62,345 nt of DNA from Clostridia bacterium (GCA_017404065.1 JAFRDB010000132.1:1-62345), one strand, 5' to 3'; positions 16,333 through 25,931 are shown, counted from the first letter of the stretch. The notes: a model not told the origin generated them from the letters alone. Made by a program: numbers and translations.

Positions 16333-17333
16333 TTGCTTTCACCTGTTTTATTTTTTGCGTCTGCCTTTTCCTCAATAGTTTTAATTACTTCTAAATAGTC
16401 TTTTTCGACTTGACTGAGCGTTCTTTCCTGATATTTTTTATACTCTGATGTTGCCTTATCTATCGCTTGCTTATGCGAAATAATGCCGTTACCCTCAAGC
16501 AGCTTTTCACCACTCATTGTGAGTATTCTATCAAGATGCTGCGCCCAATCCTTCATTGTCATTACCTGTTCACGCTCTGCCTGACGCTCTGCAAAGTCTA
16601 AATATCCCGAAACAAGCTGACCGAGAGATCGAAGTTCTTTTTCATCAAGATAATTTTTAGCAATAACTGCATCCGAAAGATGCGGGCGTTCGCCCTTAAA
16701 ACTCATAAGCCCCATAAATTCTTTTTCGCTGTCGACTCTTGTATAAATGACTTCTGCTGCCGTTTGTCCGTGAACAGCGTAATGAATTTTATTCTGTACT
16801 TTTTTAAAAAATTCGATTGATATATCAGCTTTTGGATCGTAGTCTATGCTTGTAGCATAAATATCAAGCACCTGTCTATAAAATACTTTTTCAGATGCAC
16901 GAATATCACGAATACGCTCTAACAGCTCTTTCCAATATCCGCCACCACCCAAGTTTTTGAGCCTTTCATCGTCCATTGTAAAGCCTTTTCGGATATATTC
17001 ATTCAGTCTTTTTGTCGCCCATTGTCTGAAACGAGTTGCAATAACAGATTTAATACGATAGCCAAGAGAAATAATCATATCAAGATTATAGAATTGTGTA
17101 TTATAGTTTTTTCCGTCAGATGCAGTTGTTCGGAATTTCCGAACAACTGAATTTTCATCCAATTCGCCATCTTCAAATATATGTTTTATGTGTTCGCTTA
17201 CATTTGACTTGCTGGTCTGATACAATTCTGCCATTTGTTGCTGTGTCAGCCATACGGTTTCATCTTCAAACTTTACATCTATATGCAATGAACCGTCATC
17301 ACTTTGATATACGATCATCTTTGTATTATCCAT
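16329..17333 (-). CDS. RhuM family protein
   Basis: A 334-residue RhuM-like protein, with the conserved core WLTQQQMAELYQTSKSNVSEHI..NSVVRKFRTTASDGKNYNTQFYNLDMI and a Fic/DOC-like partner region (VIYTRVDSEKEFMGL). The N-terminal part is a helix-turn-helix DNA-binding module. The family is named after a Salmonella pathogenicity-island gene and is often found between restriction genes, but its molecular role is unclear. The start was set at the ATG after GAGGTGTTTTGATT. It is encoded between Mod and Res, so it may regulate or modify the restriction system. Confidence 0.85.
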   Translation of the reverse strand: MDNTKMIVYQSDDGSLHIDVKFEDETVWLTQQQMAELYQTSKSNVSEHIKHIFEDGELDENSVVRKFRTTASDGKNYNTQFYNLDMIISLGYRIKSVIATRFRQWATKRLNEYIRKGFTMDDERLKNLGGGGYWKELLERIRDIRASEKVFYRQVLDIYATSIDYDPKADISIEFFKKVQNKIHYAVHGQTAAEVIYTRVDSEKEFMGLMSFKGERPHLSDAVIAKNYLDEKELRSLGQLVSGYLDFAERQAEREQVMTMKDWAQHLDRILTMSGEKLLEGNGIISHKQAIDKATSEYKKYQERTLSQVEKDYLEVIKTIEEKADAKNKTGESK

Positions 17334-17545
17334 AATCAAAACACCTCAATACTCTCAAATTATAAATTTAAACTCAATTTCTTTATCCTATGTCTAATGA
17401 GAAATTAGGCAGGTTCTGAAATTTCCGAAACACCGTTTCTGAAATTAAGTCCAAGGTATGTTCTTAGATTGGGGAAACACTGTTTCCCCAATGTCTTGCA
17501 CAACAGTATCTTGTTCCTCAACTTGTTCCAAGAACGAACAAGTCG
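17334..17545 (-). promoter_or_regulatory. dyad-rich gap between mod and rhuM
   Basis: This 212-nt gap has several inverted repeats. The best is 17469-17491 (TTGGGGAAAC and GTTTCCCCAA arms). Others are a TTCCGAAAC/GTTTCTGAAA-type dyad near 17420-17445 and a CTTGTTC/GAACAAG dyad near 17510-17540. No gene is visible. Attenuation or repressor binding between mod and rhuM/res would allow methylation before restriction. Confidence 0.4.
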
Positions 17546-19417
17546 TTATACAAGTTTCAACTCTATCTCTTTATCTTTCAAAATATAATGTGCGTTTGAA
17601 AGTGCTGAATCGTCTGCAAAACCTGCTTCGGCGCAAACGATTTTTGCAGGGGCAAAGTCAGCCATTTTTTCTATATCCTCTGCTGTGATATTATCCGCAA
17701 GACAGATAAGAAGCAGCATATCGCCAACCACATACGCAATTTTGTCGTTAATCTCCGTATAAGTTACAGGCACATCAAGCGGCACGCCCATTTTGAGCAT
17801 AACTTCATAGACAACATCCATATCGGTTCTGTCGTCTTTTATGCTATCAATCATATCATTCATTCTCTTGTAGAACAGGTCAATTTGCGTATCAGCAATC
17901 GGGGTGTTATCCCATATTTTAAGATTCGATGTGTCAAGCTTGAATACCTTAAAGCCTATATCAAGCGGTTTCTTTTCATCATCACCGAGCTTTACCTGTG
18001 TATTTTCTTCAAGTATTTTCTTTCCGGCACGGCGTATGCGTTCTTTGCCTATTTCACAAATGTTTTTATAGCCCGCCTTATATGCTTCCGATTTTTCATC
18101 GCATAATTCAGGCAACTGAACACATATAAATCTTCTGTTACCGCCATCCTCTGCGTTTAATTGCATTACTGCGTGTGCGGTTGTTGCTGAACCGGAGAAG
18201 AAATCAAGGATAATACATTCTTTATCGTCATTCATTTGCAAAAATGCCTTTATAAGATCTGTGGGTTTAGAAAAATCAAATACAGCTCGTTCTTTATTAA
18301 ATAAATCTTTAATTTCTTCTGTGCCTTTAGCATTTAAGTAATCTTGTGAAAACCATGTGGTAAATTGTTTTACTTTTGGCGAATCATTTCTTAGTTTCTC
18401 ATAAACTATATATGTACCATCTCCCCTTGGCTCAAATATTGCATTATCTTGACTAAGTAAATCAAACATTTTTGTCTTGCCTAAACGCCAACGACCTTCA
18501 CTGCCGTCATTTCTGATAGGATATACATCTTCACCGTTGGGACCAGGAATAGGATAAAACATACTTGGCGAATCCTCACGTCTTGAGCCTGCACCCCATT
18601 TATTCAGTTCACGACCTTTAGCATATTTTCCGTGTTCGTCCTCTAAGTTCAATTGTATTCCTTCCACTTCAATTCCGCCAAAACTAATTTCTTCTATGTT
18701 CTTCGCATAGCAAAGAATATAATCATGGACATTCCTAAGATTTTTAGAAACAGAACCGCCTCTTATAGCTTCTCTTAAAATGTTAGCTACAAAATTTTCT
18801 TCTCCAAAAACCTCATCGCATATTTTTTTAAGATTGAATACTTCATTATCATCAATGCTAATAAATATAACACCGTCATCTGTTAAGAGGTTTGCAGCAA
18901 GTCTTAATCTCGGATACATCATATTAAGCCAATTAGTATGGAATCTGCCCATTGTTTCGGGATTGGATTTCGTTGTCTGCTCCGTAATTTCTTTATACCT
19001 TGCCATAGGATCGGCAAAATCGTCCTCATATACAAAGTCGTTGCCTGTGTTATACGGAGGATCAATATAAATCATTTTGATTTTGTTGTAGTATGCGGTC
19101 TGGAGGAGCTTTAACACTTCAAGATTATCGCCCTCTATGTAGATATTTTGTGTATCATCAAAGTTCACGCTTTCATCTTTGCAGGGGCGGAGCGTTCCCG
19201 TTGAGCGTTTTTGAGCAAGGCGCAAACTCTCACTTTTGCCTTTCCACTCAAATTTATATTTTTCAAAGTCATTGTCTATATACTCACCGCACAGCGACAG
19301 GAGCTTGTCAATATCAAGCTTACCCTCTGAAAAACATTCGGGAAATACCACCTTTAACTTTTCCATGTTCGCATTTTCCAAATTCATTGATAAGCCGTCT
19401 AATTTGTTTGTATCCAT
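17546..19417 (-). CDS. type III DNA methyltransferase, Mod subunit
   Basis: A 623-residue beta-class amino-methyltransferase: motif IV DPPYNTG at residues 119-125 precedes motif I (DFFSGSATTAHAV, near residue 400), the permuted order typical of Mod. The region between them carries target recognition and differs widely between Mod alleles. It should methylate adenine in an asymmetric site and guide Res. AAGGATAAACAAT precedes the start. Res is not adjacent: the RhuM gene is inserted between the two. Fic and helicase genes lie upstream on the same strand. Confidence 0.92.
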   Translation of the reverse strand: MDTNKLDGLSMNLENANMEKLKVVFPECFSEGKLDIDKLLSLCGEYIDNDFEKYKFEWKGKSESLRLAQKRSTGTLRPCKDESVNFDDTQNIYIEGDNLEVLKLLQTAYYNKIKMIYIDPPYNTGNDFVYEDDFADPMARYKEITEQTTKSNPETMGRFHTNWLNMMYPRLRLAANLLTDDGVIFISIDDNEVFNLKKICDEVFGEENFVANILREAIRGGSVSKNLRNVHDYILCYAKNIEEISFGGIEVEGIQLNLEDEHGKYAKGRELNKWGAGSRREDSPSMFYPIPGPNGEDVYPIRNDGSEGRWRLGKTKMFDLLSQDNAIFEPRGDGTYIVYEKLRNDSPKVKQFTTWFSQDYLNAKGTEEIKDLFNKERAVFDFSKPTDLIKAFLQMNDDKECIILDFFSGSATTAHAVMQLNAEDGGNRRFICVQLPELCDEKSEAYKAGYKNICEIGKERIRRAGKKILEENTQVKLGDDEKKPLDIGFKVFKLDTSNLKIWDNTPIADTQIDLFYKRMNDMIDSIKDDRTDMDVVYEVMLKMGVPLDVPVTYTEINDKIAYVVGDMLLLICLADNITAEDIEKMADFAPAKIVCAEAGFADDSALSNAHYILKDKEIELKLV

Positions 19418-19602
19418 ATTGTTTATCCTTTCAGTATTTTTATATTCGGTGTTATCTTTAACGATTTTGCTGACATAAGCAAAATCGGGTTCATTAGCTC
19501 CTTGTAAGTTGTATCAGTTATCTAAAAATTTCGGATAACTGAATTTAAAATCATTTCAACTTTTAAGTATTTCTTAATAGTTCGTTCTATACCGTCATTT
19601 TA
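19418..19602 (-). promoter_or_regulatory. gap between fic and mod with two inverted repeats
   Basis: It contains GATTTTGCT/AGCAAAATC near 19462-19487 and CAGTTATC/GATAACTG at 19515-19541. Either could be a weak terminator or an operator. No ORF or clear promoter was recognised. Confidence 0.35.
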
Positions 19603-20667
19603 TCAGCATTTAACAACCCAATGTCCGTCTTTTCTTGCTCCGACTCTTTCAATTATCCCGTTATCTCTCAACTTTTTTATGTTTCGCTCTACGGTACTGT
19701 GGTTTATTTCAAGCGTTTCAGATAAATCCTTTATAGTGCAATAAGGGTTTTTCTTTAAAACTGCTATTATTTTAAGCTGTTTGTCAGACAATTTTATTCC
19801 CGCATTTATACCCTCATTTATTTCCGCATTTATATCCTCATCCTTTTTAATGATATTATCAATGTGTAAATAACGATTTTTTAGTTCGTTGTTCTCGCCC
19901 AACAAAAGGTTTCGTATAAATGCTTCAAGATACACGGTTGTTTCGTGAATATTTTTCTTCAAGTTAGTATAATTTGCTCTGACAAGTGCATTTCTGAAAT
20001 ACCACGCATTTTTTGCAAATATGTCATTTGTTGCATCGTAGCCAAGAGAACGCAAATATTTGATAAAGAAAACCGCAGTTGTTCGTGTGTTGCCCTCGCC
20101 AAATATATGAATTTGCCACAATCTTGAAATAAAGTATGCCAAATGATGTATTATCTCATCTGTCGAAAGTCCTTTATAACTGAATTTTCTTTCTTGTGCA
20201 AAATCATACTCCAAAGTTTCACGAAGCTCTGCCGCATTTCCGTATAAAATCGTTTCTCCGTTAAGCACCCATTCTTCTTTGGTAATATTATAATCTCTTA
20301 TTTGTCCTGCGTGTTTGTATATACCCGAAAACAGTTTTTTGTGGATACCGATATACTCACTTGGAGCAAATGAAAACGATTTTTCCGACAGAATTTCAGC
20401 AATACGGGCAGATACATTGTCTGCTTCTTCTGTTCTGTTATCATCTGCTTTTTGGGGTTTTGCCGCATAATAGCTTTCAATTCTTTTTACAGCGTCTGCC
20501 ATTGAAATATTGCCTTCAATATTATCAATAGCAGTCTTATAAAGCTGTTCGGAAGGTGTTAATCCATCAACCGCCTGCAAACCAATAGCCGTACTCCACG
20601 CATAAGCTTTATATTTTTTGTCCGGTTCTGTTTGCTTTATATAATCTTCAAAAGGATCGTAATTCAT
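19603..20667 (-). CDS. Fic-family AMP-transferase with C-terminal winged helix
   Basis: A 354-residue protein with a Fic core whose active-site loop reads HIFGEGNTRT, a good match to the family's HxFx(D/E)GNxR, so the catalytic His is present. IEGN near residue 50 resembles the inhibitory (S/T)xxxE(G/N) helix, though the usual Ser/Thr is replaced. The C-terminus carries a winged helix (KDLSETLEINHSTVERNIKKLRDNG). Fic proteins attach AMP or other nucleotides to target hydroxyls. This layout is typical of stand-alone regulators and some toxins. The ATG at 20667 is chosen because AAGGAGC lies 7 nt upstream. It begins 27 nt after the helicase stop. Confidence 0.88.
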   Translation of the reverse strand: MNYDPFEDYIKQTEPDKKYKAYAWSTAIGLQAVDGLTPSEQLYKTAIDNIEGNISMADAVKRIESYYAAKPQKADDNRTEEADNVSARIAEILSEKSFSFAPSEYIGIHKKLFSGIYKHAGQIRDYNITKEEWVLNGETILYGNAAELRETLEYDFAQERKFSYKGLSTDEIIHHLAYFISRLWQIHIFGEGNTRTTAVFFIKYLRSLGYDATNDIFAKNAWYFRNALVRANYTNLKKNIHETTVYLEAFIRNLLLGENNELKNRYLHIDNIIKKDEDINAEINEGINAGIKLSDKQLKIIAVLKKNPYCTIKDLSETLEINHSTVERNIKKLRDNGIIERVGARKDGHWVVKC

Positions 20668-20693
20668 ATAAATGCTCCTTTCATATTCCATTA

Positions 20694-23297
20694 TCAGTTT
20701 ATTTCCAAAACAAACTGTCTTTTTGCATTTACTGATATTTCTTCTCTGCCTAAAAAATCATTGATTTTCTTGTCTAATTCAACATCAATCTGCATTTCGT
20801 CAAAGAACAAGCCCTCTTTTTTCTTTAACATTTCATTTTTAAGTTGCGATACTTTTCGCTCTACCATAAGCAATTTAAGCCTATCGCTTTTAACCGCATC
20901 AAGCTCTTTTGTCAGTTCCTTCATTTGCAGTTCCAAATCGTCAAGAGCGTGGTTAAGACCATTCTTCTTAACCGTTGCCGCAAGTTTCATTCGCTCAATT
21001 TCTTCATGCTGTGCAGGCGTAAGCTTTTCATTCTCTTTTTCTTCGTACTCTTTGCAATTTACAAGAGAGTCCATTTTATGCGGACTGCTGCTTTTAAGCC
21101 AATATGCAGCTTTGTGTCCGTCTTCTGTATATGAATATATCGGATTTTCAAATATCCTTTCGCATTCGCTGTGGGAAAGCCTTCGTCCGTCCTCAGTAAT
21201 ACCCACAAAGACAGGGTAATTCTTTATCTCTCGCCGTCCTGCATATACTTTGATTAGATATAGGGCAATCGTACATTTTTCGCCGTCTGTCTGCATCGTC
21301 CCGAAGTCTGCGCATTCAAGATTGAACACAATGCCCTTTGCAAGAGGGGACAACAGAGAAATATTTTTAAACTCTTTTAAGCTCCTGTAAGGCTTATTTC
21401 CACTGTTTGACGGATAATAGAACAAGTGCGGCAACTCGTCATAGTTTGTTGCCTTGACTATCCGCTTTTCATTGTCAATTACAAAGGTACAATCAGTTTT
21501 ATTTTTGTTGTAATCCTCAAAATAAAACTTTACAAGCTCCCACAGCTCGTCATTTATTTCTTTTGACTTTTCCTCAATATACTGCGGAGAGATTTTTATA
21601 TTATCGTACAGTTCCTTTGTAAAAGTGGTAAACAGTATATTTTCAGCCGATTCAACAATCTGCCTGTTGTCCGTTTCATTCTTATCAAGTGTATCTTGAT
21701 AGTCCTGTTCAACCTGTTTTTTCGTCCTTGCATTTAAGTCTTTTAATGCTTTATTAAAATTATCCGTAAAACCGCCGATTACGCTGTCTGAAACACCGAA
21801 TACGCCGTCAGATAGGATATGTCTTTTTGAAACAAGTTCAAGTTTACGCACATCTGCAAAGTTGCCTTTATTGATAAACGAAACAACGATACAGTCGTTT
21901 TGCTGATTGATACGGTGTATTCTATCAATCCGCTGTTCCATTTTAAGCGTGTTATAGAGAAGGTCATAGTTTATAACGAGGGAGCTTTCCTCTAAATTAT
22001 ATCCCTTCGCACCGTTGTCGGTGGATATTAAGATTTCTCCGTCCGCTTTAAACTGCTTTATAACCTCATAATCGGTAGATGCCTGTCCGTTATATACAAG
22101 TGTTTTGTAGTTGTCTTTTAATATGCCGTACAAGTATTTTTGCGTTTCAACGCTTTCCGTAAATATAACGGCTTTTTGATTTGCTCCAATCTTTTTAAGA
22201 TACGGAAACAGTTTATTAAGTGCATTTATGAGAAGCTCCGCTTTTGTATCGCTTTTTATGTTGTCCGCAACATCAAGCATTTTTTGGAACTCTGCAAGTT
22301 CTTCCGTATCGTCTGTTTTTTCAAGCCTTTTTATTATGTTTTTAATACTCTGCTTTATTGCCGCCGTTGATGAGGAAAGAAGTCCCAAAAGCATAAGTGC
22401 CAAATCGTACTGCTCCATTTGCGGAAACGCCGTCTTGTTCGGCTTTTCTATGTACGCAAATAACAAGTTATACAATTCTTTTTCTTCGTCTGAGCCTTCA
22501 TATTCAAGCGTAATATGCAGTCTTTCGGGTATCTTTGCATACTGCTTTGCCTGACTTCTGAGAGTTCTGAAACAATACTTGCTGACCTTTTCCGCAAGCT
22601 CCGGATAATTTTCGGGCTTTCTTAAATACCTTTTCATATATGTATCGGGATCGGGCAACAGTTCATCATCAATGAAATATATAAGACCGTATAAGTCCAT
22701 AATATTCTTTTCAATAGGCGTACCTGTAAGCAGTATTTTAAAGGTGTTTTTTGAAAACTCCTTTAAAAGTTTAGCCTGCTTGCTTCCGCTTGTTCCCATA
22801 AAGGTATTCTCATCCTGATACACAGATGAAAGTGCATTTGCCTCCTCAAATACGATAATGTCCCAATTTATCTTGTCTGCTTCCTCAATATTTTGCGTTA
22901 AATAGTCATAAGTTGTAAGCACAATGCCGTCATAATCGAAAGTCTTGCTGTCCGATGCAATACAGAAAGGGAGCGAATACTTTTCTGCAATCATTTCAGC
23001 CCATTGCATAAGCAAATCGGGGTTTGGTATAGCAATAAGGATTTTGGTTTTACCCTCATACCAAAGCTCTGATATTATGAGCATTGCTTCATGACTTTTA
23101 CCCATACCCGCCTCATCGCAAAGTATAACACCCTTTTGGTAAGGATTACGCATTGCAAAAAGGGCAGCCGCAACCTGATAAGGATAAACATTTATATTAC
23201 CCTCCGAAAACACAGGGAGCAGCTTATCCTCATCTTGCAAGCTATTCAGTTTTAAAGCGGTATAATATGCGTGGAATGGGGTTTGCATTTCTGTCAT
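20694..23297 (-). CDS. SNF2/RapA-like superfamily 2 helicase
   Basis: An 867-residue protein with Walker A CDEAGMGKS near residue 65, an atypical motif II (VFEEAN where DEAH is usual), motif III LLTGTPIEKN and motif VI EQRIDRIHRI. A helicase C domain (KAVIFTESVETQKYL..LISTDNGAKGYNLE) is clear. The last 350 residues hold coiled-coil and unknown regions. SNF2-like ATPases remodel or translocate on double-stranded DNA and recur in defence systems. The start was placed at the ATG at 23297 with AAGGA upstream, just after the XRE stop. Co-transcription with XRE, Fic, Mod, RhuM and Res suggests a composite defence locus. Confidence 0.88.
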   Translation of the reverse strand: MTEMQTPFHAYYTALKLNSLQDEDKLLPVFSEGNINVYPYQVAAALFAMRNPYQKGVILCDEAGMGKSHEAMLIISELWYEGKTKILIAIPNPDLLMQWAEMIAEKYSLPFCIASDSKTFDYDGIVLTTYDYLTQNIEEADKINWDIIVFEEANALSSVYQDENTFMGTSGSKQAKLLKEFSKNTFKILLTGTPIEKNIMDLYGLIYFIDDELLPDPDTYMKRYLRKPENYPELAEKVSKYCFRTLRSQAKQYAKIPERLHITLEYEGSDEEKELYNLLFAYIEKPNKTAFPQMEQYDLALMLLGLLSSSTAAIKQSIKNIIKRLEKTDDTEELAEFQKMLDVADNIKSDTKAELLINALNKLFPYLKKIGANQKAVIFTESVETQKYLYGILKDNYKTLVYNGQASTDYEVIKQFKADGEILISTDNGAKGYNLEESSLVINYDLLYNTLKMEQRIDRIHRINQQNDCIVVSFINKGNFADVRKLELVSKRHILSDGVFGVSDSVIGGFTDNFNKALKDLNARTKKQVEQDYQDTLDKNETDNRQIVESAENILFTTFTKELYDNIKISPQYIEEKSKEINDELWELVKFYFEDYNKNKTDCTFVIDNEKRIVKATNYDELPHLFYYPSNSGNKPYRSLKEFKNISLLSPLAKGIVFNLECADFGTMQTDGEKCTIALYLIKVYAGRREIKNYPVFVGITEDGRRLSHSECERIFENPIYSYTEDGHKAAYWLKSSSPHKMDSLVNCKEYEEKENEKLTPAQHEEIERMKLAATVKKNGLNHALDDLELQMKELTKELDAVKSDRLKLLMVERKVSQLKNEMLKKKEGLFFDEMQIDVELDKKINDFLGREEISVNAKRQFVLEIN

Positions 23298-23302
23298 TTT
23301 AT

Positions 23303-23503
23303 TCAATCCTTAAATTCCAAAACATCATGTATATCACATTGTAATGCCTTGCAAATTTTTTCAATGGTATCTACGGTCACATTTTCGCCTCGCTTCAATC
23401 TGCCCATAGTATATGTACTTATATCAGCAAGTTCGCAAAGTTCCTTTTTCTGCATATTTTTATCAATAAGTGTTTTCCAAAGATTATTATAACTTACAGA
23501 CAT
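23303..23503 (-). CDS. small XRE/Cro-type regulator
   Basis: A 66-residue helix-turn-helix protein (KKELCELADISTYTMGRLKRGENVTVDTIEKICKAL) of the type that represses its own operon. GAGGGAGATAAAT precedes the start. It is the first gene of the minus-strand defence block and its stop lies a few bases before the helicase start. Confidence 0.85.
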   Translation of the reverse strand: MSVSYNNLWKTLIDKNMQKKELCELADISTYTMGRLKRGENVTVDTIEKICKALQCDIHDVLEFKD

Positions 23504-23629
23504 ATTTATCTCCCTCTAACATTGAATTTCTCAATAAACTACGCTGAATATTATATCACAAATTGCAGAAAAAATCAATATAAATAGATATAAAGCAACA
23601 TTATTTTAAAAAAATTTCTCAAAAAATAA

Positions 23630-23652
23630 GGGTGCTGCAAAACACAGCACCC
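23630..23652 (-). terminator. terminator after the secreted-protein operon
   Basis: A perfect 8-bp stem GGGTGCTG/CAGCACCC with A/T-rich flanks on both sides (U-tract on the minus strand). It separates the 23756-24709 gene from the defence block. Confidence 0.7.
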
Positions 23653-23755
23653 TAAAAAATAATCACTATTAACCTGCAATATACTTTGAGAGATTTTAAA
23701 ATTGTCCTAACCAAACCTCCTTAATATCAGAAATCATTCTTTCTACCCTTATAAA

Positions 23756-24709
23756 TCAATTCTTTTTTGCCCAAAAGTCTTCTGTTTTTTTCTGGGCTTT
23801 AGCATCGTGAACAGCCAAAAGCAAAGATAACAATGCAAATACCAAAAATGCTATTTTCTCTCCAAGAATGCAGTAGTTATATATAAACGGGTAATTTTTA
23901 TAAATGGTGCAAAACCATGTAATTGCTATTAAAATATACGAAAGTGCAGGAAATTCAAAACGATCTTTGTATCCTAAAAAGTTAGCAACAAATCCAATAA
24001 TTACCGAAACTCCCAATGGTGCAAGCCAAATCAGAAGTGATAATATAGAAGATGACACAAAGGATCTGTTGTTGACCATAATCATAACCATACCCGTAGC
24101 AAATATATAATACATCCACGCCCAAAGATAAGGATAGCCCTTTTTTAAATGTGTGCCTATCATACAAGCCAAAAGAACGCAATCAAAAATAAGTGTAGGC
24201 AAAAAGGCTCCCTCTCCTGCATACAACCAACATAACCACGATGAAATTATAACCCCTATTATAGTTGCAAAGGCAACAGAAAAATCAATTTTCTTATGTC
24301 TTAAATATGTTGATAAATATGAAAAGTTAGTATTTGTTTTAATACCTGTCAAATACAAATCTGATTCAGTCATATTCTCATAAGCATTTTTGCTGCCTTT
24401 GTCATGATATGTTGTATAACCATCGGAAAGTATATTTTTATGGGTTCTTGAAACGCTCCCGTCATCATGATAGGTGGTATAGTCGTCATCAAACAAGTTT
24501 TGATATGTTTTAGATGTGCTACCATCATCGTGATATGTAGTATGTCCGTCATCAAATAAATTTTTATATGTTTTAGATGTGCTACCATCATCGTGATGCG
24601 TAGTATATCCGTCGTCCAACAAATTCTTATATGTTTTTGATACGCTCCCGTCATCGTGATATGTGGTATAACCGTCATCAAATAGATTTTTCGTTGTCTT
24701 ATCTCCCAT
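23756..24709 (-). CDS. membrane protein with five 21-residue tandem repeats
   Basis: A 317-residue protein I do not recognise. After a short start (MGDKTT) come five 21-residue repeats of the form KNLFDDGYTTYHDDGSxSKTY, mirrored at DNA level by 63-nt repeats (about 24390-24700). The rest is a bundle of about six transmembrane helices (VAFATIIGVIISSWLCW onward), ending in a charged tail. No signal peptide is present, so the repeats are probably cytoplasmic, with a possible beta-hairpin character. The start at 24709 has AAGGAGGC just upstream; a longer frame only reads through the neighbouring gene's end in another frame. It is the last gene of the secreted-protein operon. Confidence 0.75.
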   Translation of the reverse strand: MGDKTTKNLFDDGYTTYHDDGSVSKTYKNLLDDGYTTHHDDGSTSKTYKNLFDDGHTTYHDDGSTSKTYQNLFDDDYTTYHDDGSVSRTHKNILSDGYTTYHDKGSKNAYENMTESDLYLTGIKTNTNFSYLSTYLRHKKIDFSVAFATIIGVIISSWLCWLYAGEGAFLPTLIFDCVLLACMIGTHLKKGYPYLWAWMYYIFATGMVMIMVNNRSFVSSSILSLLIWLAPLGVSVIIGFVANFLGYKDRFEFPALSYILIAITWFCTIYKNYPFIYNYCILGEKIAFLVFALLSLLLAVHDAKAQKKTEDFWAKKN

Positions 24710-24728
24710 ACTGCCTCCTTGTTGTATA

Positions 24729-25931
24729 TTATTTTGAGTTAATATATACAGTCTGTGTATTGCCGTCCCAATCAACATTGCACCCGAACGCTTCGGAAAC
24801 AGCTCTGACAGGTACAAGGGTTCTGTTATTGACAATCTGTGCAGGAACATCAAGAACAGTTACATTATTATTCACATATAATTTATTATCGCCTATGGTT
24901 ATTTTAATTACTTTGTTATCTCTTGTTGCTGTTACCGTTTGAGTGTTGCCGTCCCAATCAACCGTTGCTCCTAATGCTTCAAATATAGCACGGAGGGGGA
25001 CAAGGGTTCTTCCGTCTATAATGATAGGCAGTTGGTCGAAAGAAAGTCTGTTATTATTTATAATAATTTTAATTTCATCATTATATCGCACAATGGTTTC
25101 CTTGCTGTTTGCATCCGCAAACACCGCATGGTCATTATATATTTCTTTTACATATCCATAGCAATAATCTGTCAGATTTGCAGTTGTGCCTGTTTGGGGA
25201 TTGTACTTTCTTATCTGCATTGAATAATTGGAATAATCATTATTAGTGTTTAATGCTGAATAATAAACATTGTTATTATATACTCTTATATCCCGTGCCT
25301 CATTCGATATAATCTGCGGATTGCTGCCATCCGGATTATGCCGAGTCAGCGGCAAAGGATATAACATACCGCTATAAGGTAAGGTAAAAATATATCCTCC
25401 TGCAACTTCTATTTCAGCAACATCAGCTATATAGCATATCTCTTTATCTTCTGCAATATCGCATATAATCAAGTCCTGAAAAGAACCCGTAATATCGGCA
25501 TATCGTTCGGAATAATAATATAAATATTTGTCCTCGTAATATTTTAACCCTCCGAGGTATATCCCGTAATCATCTTGAAAATGCCCGAAAATATGTGTAA
25601 CCCTGCCTGAAAATTTATTTACCGCATACATATCTCCGGCATCACCGCCGAAAAGCACAAAAACATACCCCTCATCGGTTTCATCAACTATTTCAGTTAC
25701 ACTACCGTATTTTGCAATAAATTCCTTTCTGTTCCACCCAAAATCATTTACAAAAAAGTTTATGGTTTCGTCTGTTAAAGGATATTTGCTTTTGTAATAC
25801 TCCGTTGCCAATCTCTTTGCTTCGTCAAGTGATATTTTTTCAGAAGCGGAATTATATGCGAAAGCAGTTGTTGATACCAAAGCAAACATCATTACTGCAA
25901 TCATAAACAGGCTTAATAATCTCTTTTTCAT
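24729..25931 (-). CDS. secreted protein with beta-propeller-like region and copper amine oxidase N-domain
   Basis: A 400-residue exported protein. It has a signal peptide (KKRLLSLFMIAVMMFALVSTTAFA), a short helical region, and a central part with repeated YYSxxxx-type strands resembling DUF5050/propeller modules (residues 100-270). Two half-repeats of the copper-amine-oxidase N-terminal domain follow (RTLVPLRAIFEALGATVDWD, then RTLVPVRAVSEAFGCNVDWD). This domain is a wall- or ligand-associated module without catalytic function. The ATG at 25931 follows GGAGGATAAA. Its C-terminal domain is nearly identical in DNA to that of the next gene upstream. Confidence 0.82.
   Translation of the reverse strand: MKKRLLSLFMIAVMMFALVSTTAFAYNSASEKISLDEAKRLATEYYKSKYPLTDETINFFVNDFGWNRKEFIAKYGSVTEIVDETDEGYVFVLFGGDAGDMYAVNKFSGRVTHIFGHFQDDYGIYLGGLKYYEDKYLYYYSERYADITGSFQDLIICDIAEDKEICYIADVAEIEVAGGYIFTLPYSGMLYPLPLTRHNPDGSNPQIISNEARDIRVYNNNVYYSALNTNNDYSNYSMQIRKYNPQTGTTANLTDYCYGYVKEIYNDHAVFADANSKETIVRYNDEIKIIINNNRLSFDQLPIIIDGRTLVPLRAIFEALGATVDWDGNTQTVTATRDNKVIKITIGDNKLYVNNNVTVLDVPAQIVNNRTLVPVRAVSEAFGCNVDWDGNTQTVYINSK

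Noticed and set aside
13183..20667. BREX, DISARM or Zorya system
   Set aside because: The genes match type III Mod/Res with accessory proteins; no PglZ, BrxC, DrmA/B or ZorA/B-like gene is present.
24400..24700. 63-nt repeats as a CRISPR array
   Set aside because: The repeats are contiguous with no spacers and are in frame with a protein; no cas genes are present.
24710..24853. N-terminal extension of the tandem-repeat membrane protein
   Set aside because: These codons lie over the end of the upstream gene in another frame. The ATG at 24709 has an ideal AAGGAGG.
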